From an uncultured Lachnospiraceae bacterium (GTDB lineage: Bacteria > Bacillota > Clostridia > Lachnospirales > Lachnospiraceae), in the NCBI GenBank assembly GCA_910588875.1, contig CAJURT010000001.1:62001-126000 (forward strand): a stretch of DNA of 64,000 bases. Direction: 5' to 3'. The first letter of the stretch is position 1. Each line of letters starts with the position of its first letter. Both the position numbers and the translations under genes were made by a program. Below the pieces are notes generated by a model. The model made no database searches. It saw only the letters and a program-made list of their open reading frames with translations, and was not told the DNA's origin. Below, in pieces: positions 33,348 to 41,416 of this stretch.

Positions 33348-34712
33348 ATGAGTACTCAGTTTGAATGGAAAGAAGAGTATAATATCGGAGTAGAACTCGT
33401 TGATAAACAGCATCAGGAACTTTTCCAATATATCAACAGGCTTTTCCAGCTTACACAGAAGAAATGGGAATGGAATAACAGCCGGCAGTCGTGCAGAAAA
33501 GGAATTGAATTTATAAAAAAACATGCCGTAGAACATTTTGCAGATGAGGAAGCTTATATGATCTCCGTCGGCTATAAGGGAGTGGGGCAGCACCAGCGGA
33601 TCCATGAGGGATTTTTGAAGAACACGATTCCTGCCCTTGAGCAGGAACTGAAGCAGACAGACTATTCTCCGGAGGCAGTGGAACATTTCCTGGGGGTCTG
33701 CGCCGGATGGCTGATCGGGCATACGACAATGGACGACCTTTCCATTACCGGGAAGAATGTCAGGACATGGGACCATCTCCTTCCGGGAGAAGAACAGACA
33801 GCCTTGAGAAAGGCGATTACCCAGCTGATGTATGATATGTTCCTTTTAAGGCTGCAGATGGTCAGCGACTCCTACCGGGGGGAAAAGTTCGGGAAGGGCA
33901 TCTATTACCGCATGGTCTTCGGCTCGGAACAGACGGATAAAAAGAAGGAAGTTTATGTTGTCTTTGAAGAAAGCCTGTTGTTCTGCACGGTTGGGAGGAA
34001 GATGGGCGCCAATGGGGCCAAGCTGAGCAACAGCCTGCTTCATGCTGCCAGGCATACCATGCAGCGGTTTGTCAAACGGATCCTGGAGTTTATGTCCGAG
34101 GAGGAGTGCAGCAAGCTGGAGGAGGAGAATTTCCTGTCCTACGAGGATTTCCAGAAGGCCCTGGAAAACGAAAAGCTGCTGGCCAGTCTCCTGTTTAATT
34201 CCGGAGAAGGATATTTTGCCTATTGCGTGCTGGAATCCCATGTGCCCCAAAAGAAACTGGGGACTCCCATTAATGCAAAAAATGCCACGGTTGAAGTGGA
34301 AAAGTACCTTAACAGGCTTGAGGAGCAGGAAAAGGCAGCCCCCAAGCGGAAGATCCTCCTGGTAGATGATTCCCTTATGATCCGGCAGGGAATGGAAAAG
34401 CTGCTGGGCAAGGATTATGAGATCTCCCAGGCGGATTCCGGGGTAGCGGCCCTCAATATGCTCCGCGTCAATCGGCCGGATCTGGTGCTTCTGGATTATG
34501 ATATGCCCATTTGCAACGGAAGGCAGACATTGGAACTGATCCGTTCCCAAAAGGATTTTGAAAATATTCCGGTTATATTCCTGACAGGAAGAGATGATGC
34601 CGAAACAGTAAAAAATGTATTATCCCTAAAACCGAACGGATATATGCTGAAGAATCTGAAGCAATCGGATATTAAGGACAGGATTGATACGTTCTTTAGG
34701 CAAAAGAAGTGA
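33348..34712 (+). CDS. bacteriohemerythrin fused to a response-regulator receiver domain
   Basis: Soluble 454-residue protein in three parts. Residues 1-135 are a hemerythrin-like four-helix bundle with the di-iron ligands His22, His59/His63, Glu67, His82/His86, His125 and Asp130 (DKQHQELF, HAVEHFADEE, GQHQRIHEGF, GHTTMDD). Residues about 150-320 are unassigned, possibly CheX-like. Residues 330-454 are a REC domain: ILLVDDSLMIRQ, phospho-acceptor Asp383 (LLDYDMP), FLTGRDD and the Lys in LKPNGYM. It probably senses O2 or NO and takes part in phospho-signalling. No kinase is next to it. Domain order with REC at the C-terminus is uncommon. Confidence 0.85.
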   Translation: MSTQFEWKEEYNIGVELVDKQHQELFQYINRLFQLTQKKWEWNNSRQSCRKGIEFIKKHAVEHFADEEAYMISVGYKGVGQHQRIHEGFLKNTIPALEQELKQTDYSPEAVEHFLGVCAGWLIGHTTMDDLSITGKNVRTWDHLLPGEEQTALRKAITQLMYDMFLLRLQMVSDSYRGEKFGKGIYYRMVFGSEQTDKKKEVYVVFEESLLFCTVGRKMGANGAKLSNSLLHAARHTMQRFVKRILEFMSEEECSKLEEENFLSYEDFQKALENEKLLASLLFNSGEGYFAYCVLESHVPQKKLGTPINAKNATVEVEKYLNRLEEQEKAAPKRKILLVDDSLMIRQGMEKLLGKDYEISQADSGVAALNMLRVNRPDLVLLDYDMPICNGRQTLELIRSQKDFENIPVIFLTGRDDAETVKNVLSLKPNGYMLKNLKQSDIKDRIDTFFRQKK

Positions 34713-34758
34713 TCTTTTGGCTTATTTGCTGTTTTACGCCATCAGGAAATAAACGCAG

Positions 34759-34810
34759 CGTCAGGCCTTCCAGCCTCTGGTTCAGAGGACAGGAAGCCTG
34801 ACGTTTTTTT
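34759..34810 (+). terminator. intrinsic terminator after the hemerythrin-REC gene
   Basis: CGTCAGGC and GCCTGACG form the base of a long hairpin (34759-34803), followed by seven T. The stem continues with TTCC/GGAA around a bulge. Confidence 0.85.
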
Positions 34811-34878
34811 ATATCAACCCGTTCCCTCCCCCGGATAAAAGCGGATGTTTATAAATTCCCGCTGGAAAAGCAAAGGTA

Positions 34879-34907
34879 TTGACATTAGGTATTCTGTGAA
34901 ATAAGAT
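34879..34907 (+). promoter_or_regulatory. sigma-A promoter of the AlaX-like gene
   Basis: TTGACA at 34879-34884, 17-bp spacer, TAAGAT at 34902-34907; leader of about 45 nt to the ATG at 34958. Confidence 0.75.
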
Positions 34908-34957
34908 GAAGGGGATGGTTTTTTCTTATGCAGAAACAGAGAAGGAGAAGCAGGTTT

Positions 34958-36127
34958 ATGACTGAGAAATTGTATTATCAGGACAGTTATCTGAGGGAAT
35001 TTACGGCACAGGTGATTGGATGTGAGTGGGAGGAGAAAAAAGGCTGCTATGGGATTGTGCTGGACCGGACTTGTTTTTTTCCGGAGGAGGGCGGGCAATA
35101 TGCTGACTCAGGCACAATTCAGGGGATCCTGGTGGAAGATGTGCGGGAGAAGGACGGGGTTATTGTCCATTATATGAAGGAAGCTTTGGCGGGAGGCAGT
35201 GAAGTCCACGGACAGATTGATTTTGGGGAACGGTTTTCCCAGATGCAGCAGCATTCGGGGGAACACATCGTATCGGGGCTGGTACACCGCCACTTTGGCT
35301 ATGATAATGTGGGATTCCATCTGGGAAGGGAATTGGTGACCATGGATTTTAACGGCAGTTTTACCAGGGAACAGCTGCAGACGGTGGAGCAGGAAGCCAA
35401 TGAGGCGGTGGCGGCCAATCTGATGATCCGTGCAGAATATCCTTCCCGGGAGGAACTGGCCCAGATGGACTACCGCAGCAAGAAGGAGTTAAGCGGGCAG
35501 GTGCGTATCGTGACGGTGCCGGGTTACGACGTATGCGCCTGCTGTGCCCCCCATGTAAAACGCACGGGGGAGATCGGCATGGTCCGCCTGATTGACGCAG
35601 CCAGGTATAAGGGGGGAACGCGGGTGACCATGGTGTGCGGCTTCCGGGCATTGCAGGATTACCGGGCCAAGGAGGATAATGTACTGGAGATTTCACGGCT
35701 TTTGTCGGCAAAGCCATATGAGGCGGCAGAGGCAGTGAAACGGCTTCAGCGGGAGGTACAGCAATGGAAGGACAAACTGTTCCGCATGCAGAGCCGTTAT
35801 CTGGAACAAAAGGCGGAGAAACTGGGGGAAGGCACAAAGAAGGGGAATTTTCTGCTGTTTGAGGAGGATTTGGACAGGAATGCTGCCCGGCGTTTTGTGG
35901 ATACCGGCATGTACCGCTGCCATGGGATCTGCGGCATCTTTTTGGGCAATGACCGGCAGGGGTATCAGTATATCCTGGGCAGCCAACAGATCAATCTGAA
36001 GGATTTCCTAAAAGGCTTCCATGAGGAATTCCCCGGGAAAGGCGGCGGAAAGCCAGAGATGGTACAGGGCACGGTAACGGGGAATTGCCAGGAGTTAAGC
36101 GCATGGTTCGAGAGGGATTTTTCTTAG
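34958..36127 (+). CDS. AlaX-like alanyl-tRNA editing protein with DHHA1-type C-terminus
   Basis: Free-standing trans-editing enzyme of 389 residues that hydrolyses mischarged tRNA-Ala (Ser or Gly). Zinc ligands of the AlaRS editing domain are present: QQHSGEHIVSG (His99, His103) and CACCAPHVKRTGEIG (Cys195, His199). FFPEEGGQYADSG matches the N-terminal part. A helical linker (about 245-290) leads to a DHHA1-like region with weak similarity. AlaX-L length. ATG at 34958 follows AAGGAGAAGCAGG; an ATG 30 nt upstream has no site. Confidence 0.87.
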   Translation: MTEKLYYQDSYLREFTAQVIGCEWEEKKGCYGIVLDRTCFFPEEGGQYADSGTIQGILVEDVREKDGVIVHYMKEALAGGSEVHGQIDFGERFSQMQQHSGEHIVSGLVHRHFGYDNVGFHLGRELVTMDFNGSFTREQLQTVEQEANEAVAANLMIRAEYPSREELAQMDYRSKKELSGQVRIVTVPGYDVCACCAPHVKRTGEIGMVRLIDAARYKGGTRVTMVCGFRALQDYRAKEDNVLEISRLLSAKPYEAAEAVKRLQREVQQWKDKLFRMQSRYLEQKAEKLGEGTKKGNFLLFEEDLDRNAARRFVDTGMYRCHGICGIFLGNDRQGYQYILGSQQINLKDFLKGFHEEFPGKGGGKPEMVQGTVTGNCQELSAWFERDFS

Positions 36128-36138
36128 AATAAGAGGGA

Positions 36139-36167
36139 TAGGCAAAGTCCCGGCTTTATGGTATAAT
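36139..36167 (+). promoter_or_regulatory. promoter placed to give a leaderless exonuclease mRNA
   Basis: TATAAT at 36162-36167 with a weak -35 TAGGCA at 36139-36144 (17-bp spacer). The ATG of the next gene begins 10 nt after the -10 box, so transcription would start within a few bases of it. Confidence 0.5.
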
Positions 36168-36176
36168 TGGCCTATT

Positions 36177-37178
36177 ATGAGGAATTACATTATATTTGAC
36201 TTGGAATGGAATCAAAGTGTACATGGAAAAGCAGATTCCATAGAAGATTTCCCCTTCGAGATTATTGAGATCGGGGCGGTAAGGATGGATCAGGACTGCA
36301 TGATGGGCGGTGAATTCCATCGTTTGATCCGGCCCCAGGTATACACGCAGATGCATTATGCAATCTCAGAGGTTACACATATGGATATGGAGGAACTGTG
36401 GAACCATGGGGAGGATTTTGCGGATGCTGCCAGGGATTTTATGGGCTGGTGCGGGGAAGAAAGCGTTTACTGCACCTGGGGCTCTATGGATTTGACGGAA
36501 CTGCAGAGGAATATGAGGCATTTTTCCCTGGAGAATCCCTTTCCGAAGCCATTATTTTATTATGATATCCAGAAATTATATGCCCTTTTTTATAAAGACG
36601 GCGTAAAGCCCTCCCTGGATACGGCAGTGGAGGAGATGGGGCTTTTGGAGGAGCGTCCTTTCCACAGGGCTCTGGACGATGCGTACTATACCGGGAAGGT
36701 CTGGGCGCGTATGATGGAAGAATGGGGGGAGGAACGTTTGCTGCCCTACTGGTCCGTCGACTATTACTGGCTTCCGGACAACAAAAAGGAAGAGATCCGC
36801 ATGGTCTTCCCCAGTTATTCCAAGTACGTTTCCCGGGTTTTCCCCTCCAAGGAGGATGCCATGAAGGAGCGCTCCGTGGCGGAGATGAAGTGTTATAAGT
36901 GCGGGCGTATGCTGCGCAAAAAGGTGCGGTGGTTTACACCAAACCAGAAGATATACTATGGTTTGGCCCTTTGCCCGGAACATGGATACCTGAAGGGGAA
37001 GATCCGGATGAAGAGGATTGACGATACCCAGGTCTACGTAGTCAAAACATTAAAGCTGACCGATGAGGATGGGGCTTTAGAGATAATGGGGCGTAAGGAG
37101 GATGTGCGTAAGAAAAGGGCGCAGCGCAGCAGGGAGAAGAGAAGCCGCTTAAAGAAAGGACAAAAAAAGAGTTCATAA
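36177..37178 (+). CDS. DEDDh 3'-5' exonuclease with C-terminal zinc-ribbon-like module
   Basis: Predicted exonuclease of 333 residues resembling the KapD/RNase T class. Exo motifs: IIFDLEWN (Asp8, Glu10), a middle Asp in TWGSMDLTELQ, and FHRALDDAYYTG (His and Asp of ExoIII). After about residue 235 comes CYKCGRMLRK and later LCPEHGY, a Cys/His set that could bind zinc, then a very basic tail. It may act on structured RNA; the target is unknown. The start must be at or before 36177 because the first catalytic Asp is residue 8. There is no ribosome binding site and the -10 box lies only 10 nt upstream. Confidence 0.82.
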   Translation: MRNYIIFDLEWNQSVHGKADSIEDFPFEIIEIGAVRMDQDCMMGGEFHRLIRPQVYTQMHYAISEVTHMDMEELWNHGEDFADAARDFMGWCGEESVYCTWGSMDLTELQRNMRHFSLENPFPKPLFYYDIQKLYALFYKDGVKPSLDTAVEEMGLLEERPFHRALDDAYYTGKVWARMMEEWGEERLLPYWSVDYYWLPDNKKEEIRMVFPSYSKYVSRVFPSKEDAMKERSVAEMKCYKCGRMLRKKVRWFTPNQKIYYGLALCPEHGYLKGKIRMKRIDDTQVYVVKTLKLTDEDGALEIMGRKEDVRKKRAQRSREKRSRLKKGQKKSS

Positions 37179-37190
37179 AAAGCCATGGAT

Positions 37191-37229
37191 AAAGGCGCTT
37201 TGGTTGACATAACACCAAGGCGCCTTTTT
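37191..37229. terminator. bidirectional intrinsic terminator
   Basis: GGCGCTTTGGT (37194-37204) pairs with ACCAAGGCGCC (37214-37224, one G-T pair), with TTTTT on the plus side and AAA on the other. It lies between the convergent exonuclease and carboxypeptidase genes. Confidence 0.85.
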
Positions 37230-37231
37230 CG

Positions 37232-39427
37232 TTAATATCGCTTGTACCGTTTGCCTGGCCTCCGCCTGCCTCCTCCCAGCAGGGTGGGCTTTGCCCGTTT
37301 TTGCTCCAGCAGATGCTGGAATTCATCGTTGGATACCCCAATATCCTGAAGCCGCTGCTGCCGCCTCTGGTAGCGGAGCCTCTGGTTAGCGGATTCCCGC
37401 TTCCTTTGGTTCTGGAACCAATACAGGAAGGCATATCCGGCAACAGCAACGGCGGCGGTTGCCAGAAGGATCCAGAAAACAGCCAGGATCCGGGGAGGGA
37501 TATGGAAGGCCGGTATGGGGCTTTCCTCAGCATTGGCTTCTGCCGGGACACCTGAGCCGGCCGGTTCTTCGGAAGGAAGGTCCGGGGACTCCATGAGGGG
37601 GACCTCTGCCAGGGACAGAGCCGCCTCCGGTTCCTTCTGGCCAACCAGAAGATAGGTGGATCCCACTAAATGGCCTCCGTAATCGTAGCTGATCCAGGCA
37701 GCGGCATGTTCCGGTGCGCCCGGGGGCAGTTCATAGGAGATGGAGGAGGTGGTGTCGGAAAATTCTGCGTTATTAGGAAGGGTGATTTGCCGGTCTTCCT
37801 GGATCCGGAGTATGGACAAATCGGTGGTAGGGAGCCCTGCGACCGTCAGGTCGTTTTCAATGGAGGTGTATGTGGAGTCGTAATCCGCAATGTCCAGGGG
37901 GCGGAAATTGCGGAAGCCGAAATTCAGCATAGCCCGGGTATCAGAATAATGGGTTTGGTGGCCATTTAAGACAACCGTAATCAGCCGCATTCCGCCTCTC
38001 TGGGCACATGTGACGAGGGTATTGCCGGCAAGGGTGGTATACCCGGTTTTGCCGCCCACAGCGCCTGCATAATAATTCGGGCTGTTCTTTTTTATCATCT
38101 GATGTCCCGGGTAGATGCGCAGTCCCTCCCGGTTCCTTTTTGTCGGCGGCAGGTCATAGTAAAGGGTGGATACAATCTGGGCAAAGGTTTCATTCTGAAA
38201 GGCGGCCTGTGCAATCAGGGCCATGTCGTGGGCGGAGGTATAATGGTCAGGGTTGTTGAGGCCGCTGGGATTGCTGAAATGGGAATCCGTGCAGCCTAAA
38301 GAGAAGGCCTTGGCATTCATCATGGCAGAAAATGCCTCTGTGGAACTTGCTGCATGTTCTGCCAGGGCATTGGCGGCTTCATTTGCCGATTTCAGCATCA
38401 TGGCATAGAGGCAGTCAAGGACGGTGAGCCGGTCCCCTTCTTCTAAGTTGGCATTGCTGCTGTTCACTTCCACATTGTAAACGGCATTGTGGGAGAAGGT
38501 TACAACCTCATCCAGGGAACAGTTCTCAATAATAATCAGAGCAGTCAGTATCTTGGTGATACTGGCAGGGAAATACTGTTCATGGATGTTTTTTCCATAC
38601 AGGATGGCACCGGAATTGCCGTCGATCAAAATCCCGCCCTCAGCCATGATTGAGGGGCCGTTGGGCCAGGCAGGGGCAGCATAAGCGGGCTGCACAAACA
38701 ATCCCGCAGACAGGGAAAGGCAGAGGAAAAGGGATAAAAGCCTCTTTTTGGATGTCCGGAAAATACATACCAGGGAGGCCAGGAATACTGCCAGCACACT
38801 GGCGCCATAGGTAATTGCAATCCGGGCGGCCGTATCCATGAAGAAGGGTTCCGGGACAATATTGATCAGCAGATCCGTCCGGGGATCCAGCATCCACAGG
38901 TCATTGTCAAAGAAAATGTGGTGGAAAACGATAAAATACCTGGAAAAATCGCTGGCGATAACGGCAGCCAAAACCGCCAGCAGGGCAAAAAACAGCAGGG
39001 TACCTGCGCACAGTGTCCGGGGCAGAAGCCGCTTTAGGTCTGCCCGGGTATAGAGGAGGATGGCCAGGGAGGCCATGATAAGGATGAGGCAGCCCTGGCG
39101 GATGGCGATTGCGCCCAGGAATAATCCCCGCACATCTTCCATATGGGCGATCTCCCGCTGGCTGAAAAATTCCCTGGGCTGCCCGTTTACAACGGTGGGG
39201 ACATGGAGATCCTCCCGCTGTCCGCGCAGATAGGCCATCATTTCCGAGGTTACGTCCAGGAGGTCATCCATCTCCATGCGGACATTTTCTAATACATTAT
39301 ATTTGCGGTATTCTTTTTCGTAGTAGCCAGGGGTCCAGTAGGTGACTGCCTCCACGGAGGTAATCAGCAGGATGACCATCAAGGCAAATGCACACAGGAG
39401 GCCGAGTATAGTCTGGATAAGCTTCAT
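37232..39427 (-). CDS. fusion of a DUF1461/TIGR01906 membrane domain and a D,D-carboxypeptidase
   Basis: Protein of 731 residues in two parts. Residues 1-245 resemble the DUF1461 family: four membrane segments, TYWTPGYYEKEYRKYNVL, MDDLLDVTSEMMAYLRGQRE, FFSQREIAHMEDVRGLF. A signal-peptide-like stretch follows (KKRLLSLFLCLSLSAGLF then AYAAP, about 224-256). Residues 260-600 are a class A low-molecular-weight PBP, with SxxK at Ser289 (FPASITKIL), LKSANEAANALAEHA, and KTG at Lys460 (GGKTGYT). A C-terminal membrane anchor lies near 670-690, followed by a basic tail. It trims peptidoglycan stem peptides. No internal start was found. ATG at 39427 has AGGAAAGGAA upstream. Confidence 0.82.
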   Translation of the reverse strand: MKLIQTILGLLCAFALMVILLITSVEAVTYWTPGYYEKEYRKYNVLENVRMEMDDLLDVTSEMMAYLRGQREDLHVPTVVNGQPREFFSQREIAHMEDVRGLFLGAIAIRQGCLILIMASLAILLYTRADLKRLLPRTLCAGTLLFFALLAVLAAVIASDFSRYFIVFHHIFFDNDLWMLDPRTDLLINIVPEPFFMDTAARIAITYGASVLAVFLASLVCIFRTSKKRLLSLFLCLSLSAGLFVQPAYAAPAWPNGPSIMAEGGILIDGNSGAILYGKNIHEQYFPASITKILTALIIIENCSLDEVVTFSHNAVYNVEVNSSNANLEEGDRLTVLDCLYAMMLKSANEAANALAEHAASSTEAFSAMMNAKAFSLGCTDSHFSNPSGLNNPDHYTSAHDMALIAQAAFQNETFAQIVSTLYYDLPPTKRNREGLRIYPGHQMIKKNSPNYYAGAVGGKTGYTTLAGNTLVTCAQRGGMRLITVVLNGHQTHYSDTRAMLNFGFRNFRPLDIADYDSTYTSIENDLTVAGLPTTDLSILRIQEDRQITLPNNAEFSDTTSSISYELPPGAPEHAAAWISYDYGGHLVGSTYLLVGQKEPEAALSLAEVPLMESPDLPSEEPAGSGVPAEANAEESPIPAFHIPPRILAVFWILLATAAVAVAGYAFLYWFQNQRKRESANQRLRYQRRQQRLQDIGVSNDEFQHLLEQKRAKPTLLGGGRRRPGKRYKRY

Positions 39428-39553
39428 AATATGGTTCCTTTCCTGTACATCGGGTGGGTTGCCCCTTACAAAAGGGGCAGGATTGTATAACGCTATCATA
39501 CACCAAAGGAGAGATTTTTTATAGTCTAAATTTTTAATATCTTTATTTATCGG

Positions 39554-39581
39554 TTGACGAAATGCCTAACCATGCTATAAT
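39554..39581 (+). promoter_or_regulatory. sigma-A promoter of the TRIC-PAP2 genes
   Basis: TTGACG at 39554-39559, 16-bp spacer, TATAAT at 39576-39581; start codon 40 bp further on. Confidence 0.7.
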
Positions 39582-39621
39582 CAATGAAATATGACACTTT
39601 AGAAGAGACGGGGGATGGGCT

Positions 39622-40266
39622 ATGCCACAGCAAATCACGGTATTTTTTATTATAGAAATGGTGGGGACTGCCGCCTTTGCCTGTTCCGGCGGTATGGTGG
39701 CCATCAAAAAGCATCTGGACCTGCTGGGAATTATTGTGCTGGGGGTGACCACGGCGGTGGGGGGCGGGATGCTCCGGGATCTGATTATCGGGATCCATCC
39801 CCCCACATTGTTTGTGAAGCCCATCTATGTATGGATGGCCTTTCTGTCGGTCCTTGTCTTGTTCCTTATTGTGAGGTTTTGCCGGATTACGCTGGAAGTG
39901 CTGGAATCGGATCTCTACGAACGGGTGATGAACCTTTTAGATGCCATCGGGCTGGGGGCATTTACCGTGGTGGGCATTGACACTGCCATTGAGGCCGGGC
40001 TGGGGGAGTACCGTTTCCTCATGGTGTTTTTGGGAACCATTACCGGGGTTGGAGGCGGGATCCTGCGGGACATGATGGCCGGACAAACCCCGGCAGTGCT
40101 GAAGAAGCATGTATATGCCTGCGCATCGATTGCCGGGGCTGTATGTTATGTCGGGCTTCTCAACTGGCTGGGCAATGACTTTTCCATGGTAGTCAGTGCC
40201 CTGTTGGTGGTTGTTATCCGGATTTTGGCCCGCAAATACCGCTGGAACCTGCCGACGGCAATGTAG
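39622..40266 (+). CDS. TRIC cation channel family (UPF0126/YicG-like) membrane protein
   Basis: Membrane protein of 214 residues with about seven segments and the internal duplication typical of the family. The first half is FACSGGMVAIKKHLDLLGII and TTAVGGGMLRDLIIGIHPP; the second is DAIGLGAFTVVGIDTAIEAG and TGVGGGILRDMMAGQTPAVL. The GGGxxRD motif occurs in both halves. Prokaryotic homologues form trimeric cation channels; in bacteria the role is unclear, and one member is linked to glycine uptake. GGGGAT lies before the ATG. A PAP2 gene follows after 12 nt. Confidence 0.88.
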   Translation: MPQQITVFFIIEMVGTAAFACSGGMVAIKKHLDLLGIIVLGVTTAVGGGMLRDLIIGIHPPTLFVKPIYVWMAFLSVLVLFLIVRFCRITLEVLESDLYERVMNLLDAIGLGAFTVVGIDTAIEAGLGEYRFLMVFLGTITGVGGGILRDMMAGQTPAVLKKHVYACASIAGAVCYVGLLNWLGNDFSMVVSALLVVVIRILARKYRWNLPTAM

Positions 40267-40278
40267 AAAGGAGACCGC

Positions 40279-40812
40279 ATGGGGATTTTAGAGTTTTTCT
40301 GGCAGCTTGACAGTGGGCTTTTGCTCTGGTTCCAGTCCCTCCGCCAGGAGTGGATGACCCCTTTTTGGAAGGTGGTTACTTCCCTGGGGGACGGGGGCTG
40401 GTTTTGGATTGCCCTGGCCCTGATTTTTTTGTGTTTCGGAAAAACACGGAAAGCAGGGATTGCCGCCCTGCTTGCTTTGGCAGTCGGCGCACTTATCACG
40501 AACATCATCCTCAAGCCGGCCTTTGCCAGGATCCGGCCTTATGAGATGATAGACGGATTGATCCTGCTGGTGGAAAAGCAGAAGGATTTCTCTTTTCCCT
40601 CCGGGCATTCCTGTGCGTCCTTTGCGGCTGCCACCGCACTCCTTGGGCATCTTCCGCGGCGGATCGGCATAGGCCTGGTTATCCTGGCCCTCCTGGTTGC
40701 CCTTTCCCGCCTGTACGTGGGTGTCCATTATCCCAGCGATGTGCTGGGAGGAATCCTGGTGGGGATAGGAGCGGGCTGCCTTGCAGGCAGGGTGGTTAAG
40801 CCCGCTTCTTAG
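40279..40812 (+). CDS. PAP2-family membrane phosphatase
   Basis: Integral membrane phosphatase of 177 residues. The three active-site motifs are intact: KPAFARIRP (KX6RP), FPSGHSCAS (PSGH) and SRLYVGVHYPSDVLGG (SRX5HX3D). Candidate substrates are undecaprenyl pyrophosphate, phosphatidic acid or phosphatidylglycerophosphate; sequence does not decide. The last 17 bp overlap the convergent V-ATPase D gene. Confidence 0.9.
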   Translation: MGILEFFWQLDSGLLLWFQSLRQEWMTPFWKVVTSLGDGGWFWIALALIFLCFGKTRKAGIAALLALAVGALITNIILKPAFARIRPYEMIDGLILLVEKQKDFSFPSGHSCASFAAATALLGHLPRRIGIGLVILALLVALSRLYVGVHYPSDVLGGILVGIGAGCLAGRVVKPAS

Positions 40813-41416
40813 AGCGCTTGATCACCTTAAGGCGGGTGAATTCTTCCCGGTCCTTTTCTTCCAGGGCATTGGAGATATCGGTCACCAGGGCGCGGTACAT
40901 GGGGATCGTGATGTTTTTGAGGGCGTTTGCCCGCTTTTGGGTCTTGCGTATGCTGGCGGCCAGCCGGTAGGCAGAATTTTCAACCATGGACAGCTTGATG
41001 GTCAAATACTTAACCCTGTCAAAATGCAGCCGGGCTTCGTCCAGGGACTCCCGGGTACTATGGTAGGCATAGGACAGCTTCATGGGAGCCGGTTCATGCT
41101 GGACAAGAGGGATTTCCGTGCCCATGATGCTGCGGGTTTTGATGCGGACGGAATTTTCCACCGGCACGGAAGCAGCCATTTCTTCCACAAAATGGATTCC
41201 CAGTTCCATATTGGCGTGCTGCAGGGCCTTGTAGGCCTCGGTAAAGGTGGTGTCGATTTCCGACTGGATTTCCCTGGCCTGGTCAATCAGGCCCATCAGT
41301 TCCCGCAGCAAAATATTCCGCTTTTTATCCATCAGTTCATATCCCTGGCTGGCAAGGGCCAGGGAATTCTTGGCCAGGATCAGGTTGCCCTTGGTAGGGA
41401 AAGTATTTGGGTTCAT
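40796..41416 (-). CDS. atpD: V-type ATP synthase subunit D
   Basis: Central rotor stalk subunit of 206 residues. FPTKGNLILAKNSLALASQG and KKRNILLRELMGLIDQA at the N-terminus are classic for subunit D; both ends form a long antiparallel coiled coil. Last gene of the nine-gene V-ATPase operon. It overlaps atpB by 4 bp and ends tail-to-tail inside the PAP2 gene, with no terminator seen. Confidence 0.94.
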   Translation of the reverse strand: MNPNTFPTKGNLILAKNSLALASQGYELMDKKRNILLRELMGLIDQAREIQSEIDTTFTEAYKALQHANMELGIHFVEEMAASVPVENSVRIKTRSIMGTEIPLVQHEPAPMKLSYAYHSTRESLDEARLHFDRVKYLTIKLSMVENSAYRLAASIRKTQKRANALKNITIPMYRALVTDISNALEEKDREEFTRLKVIKRSKKRA

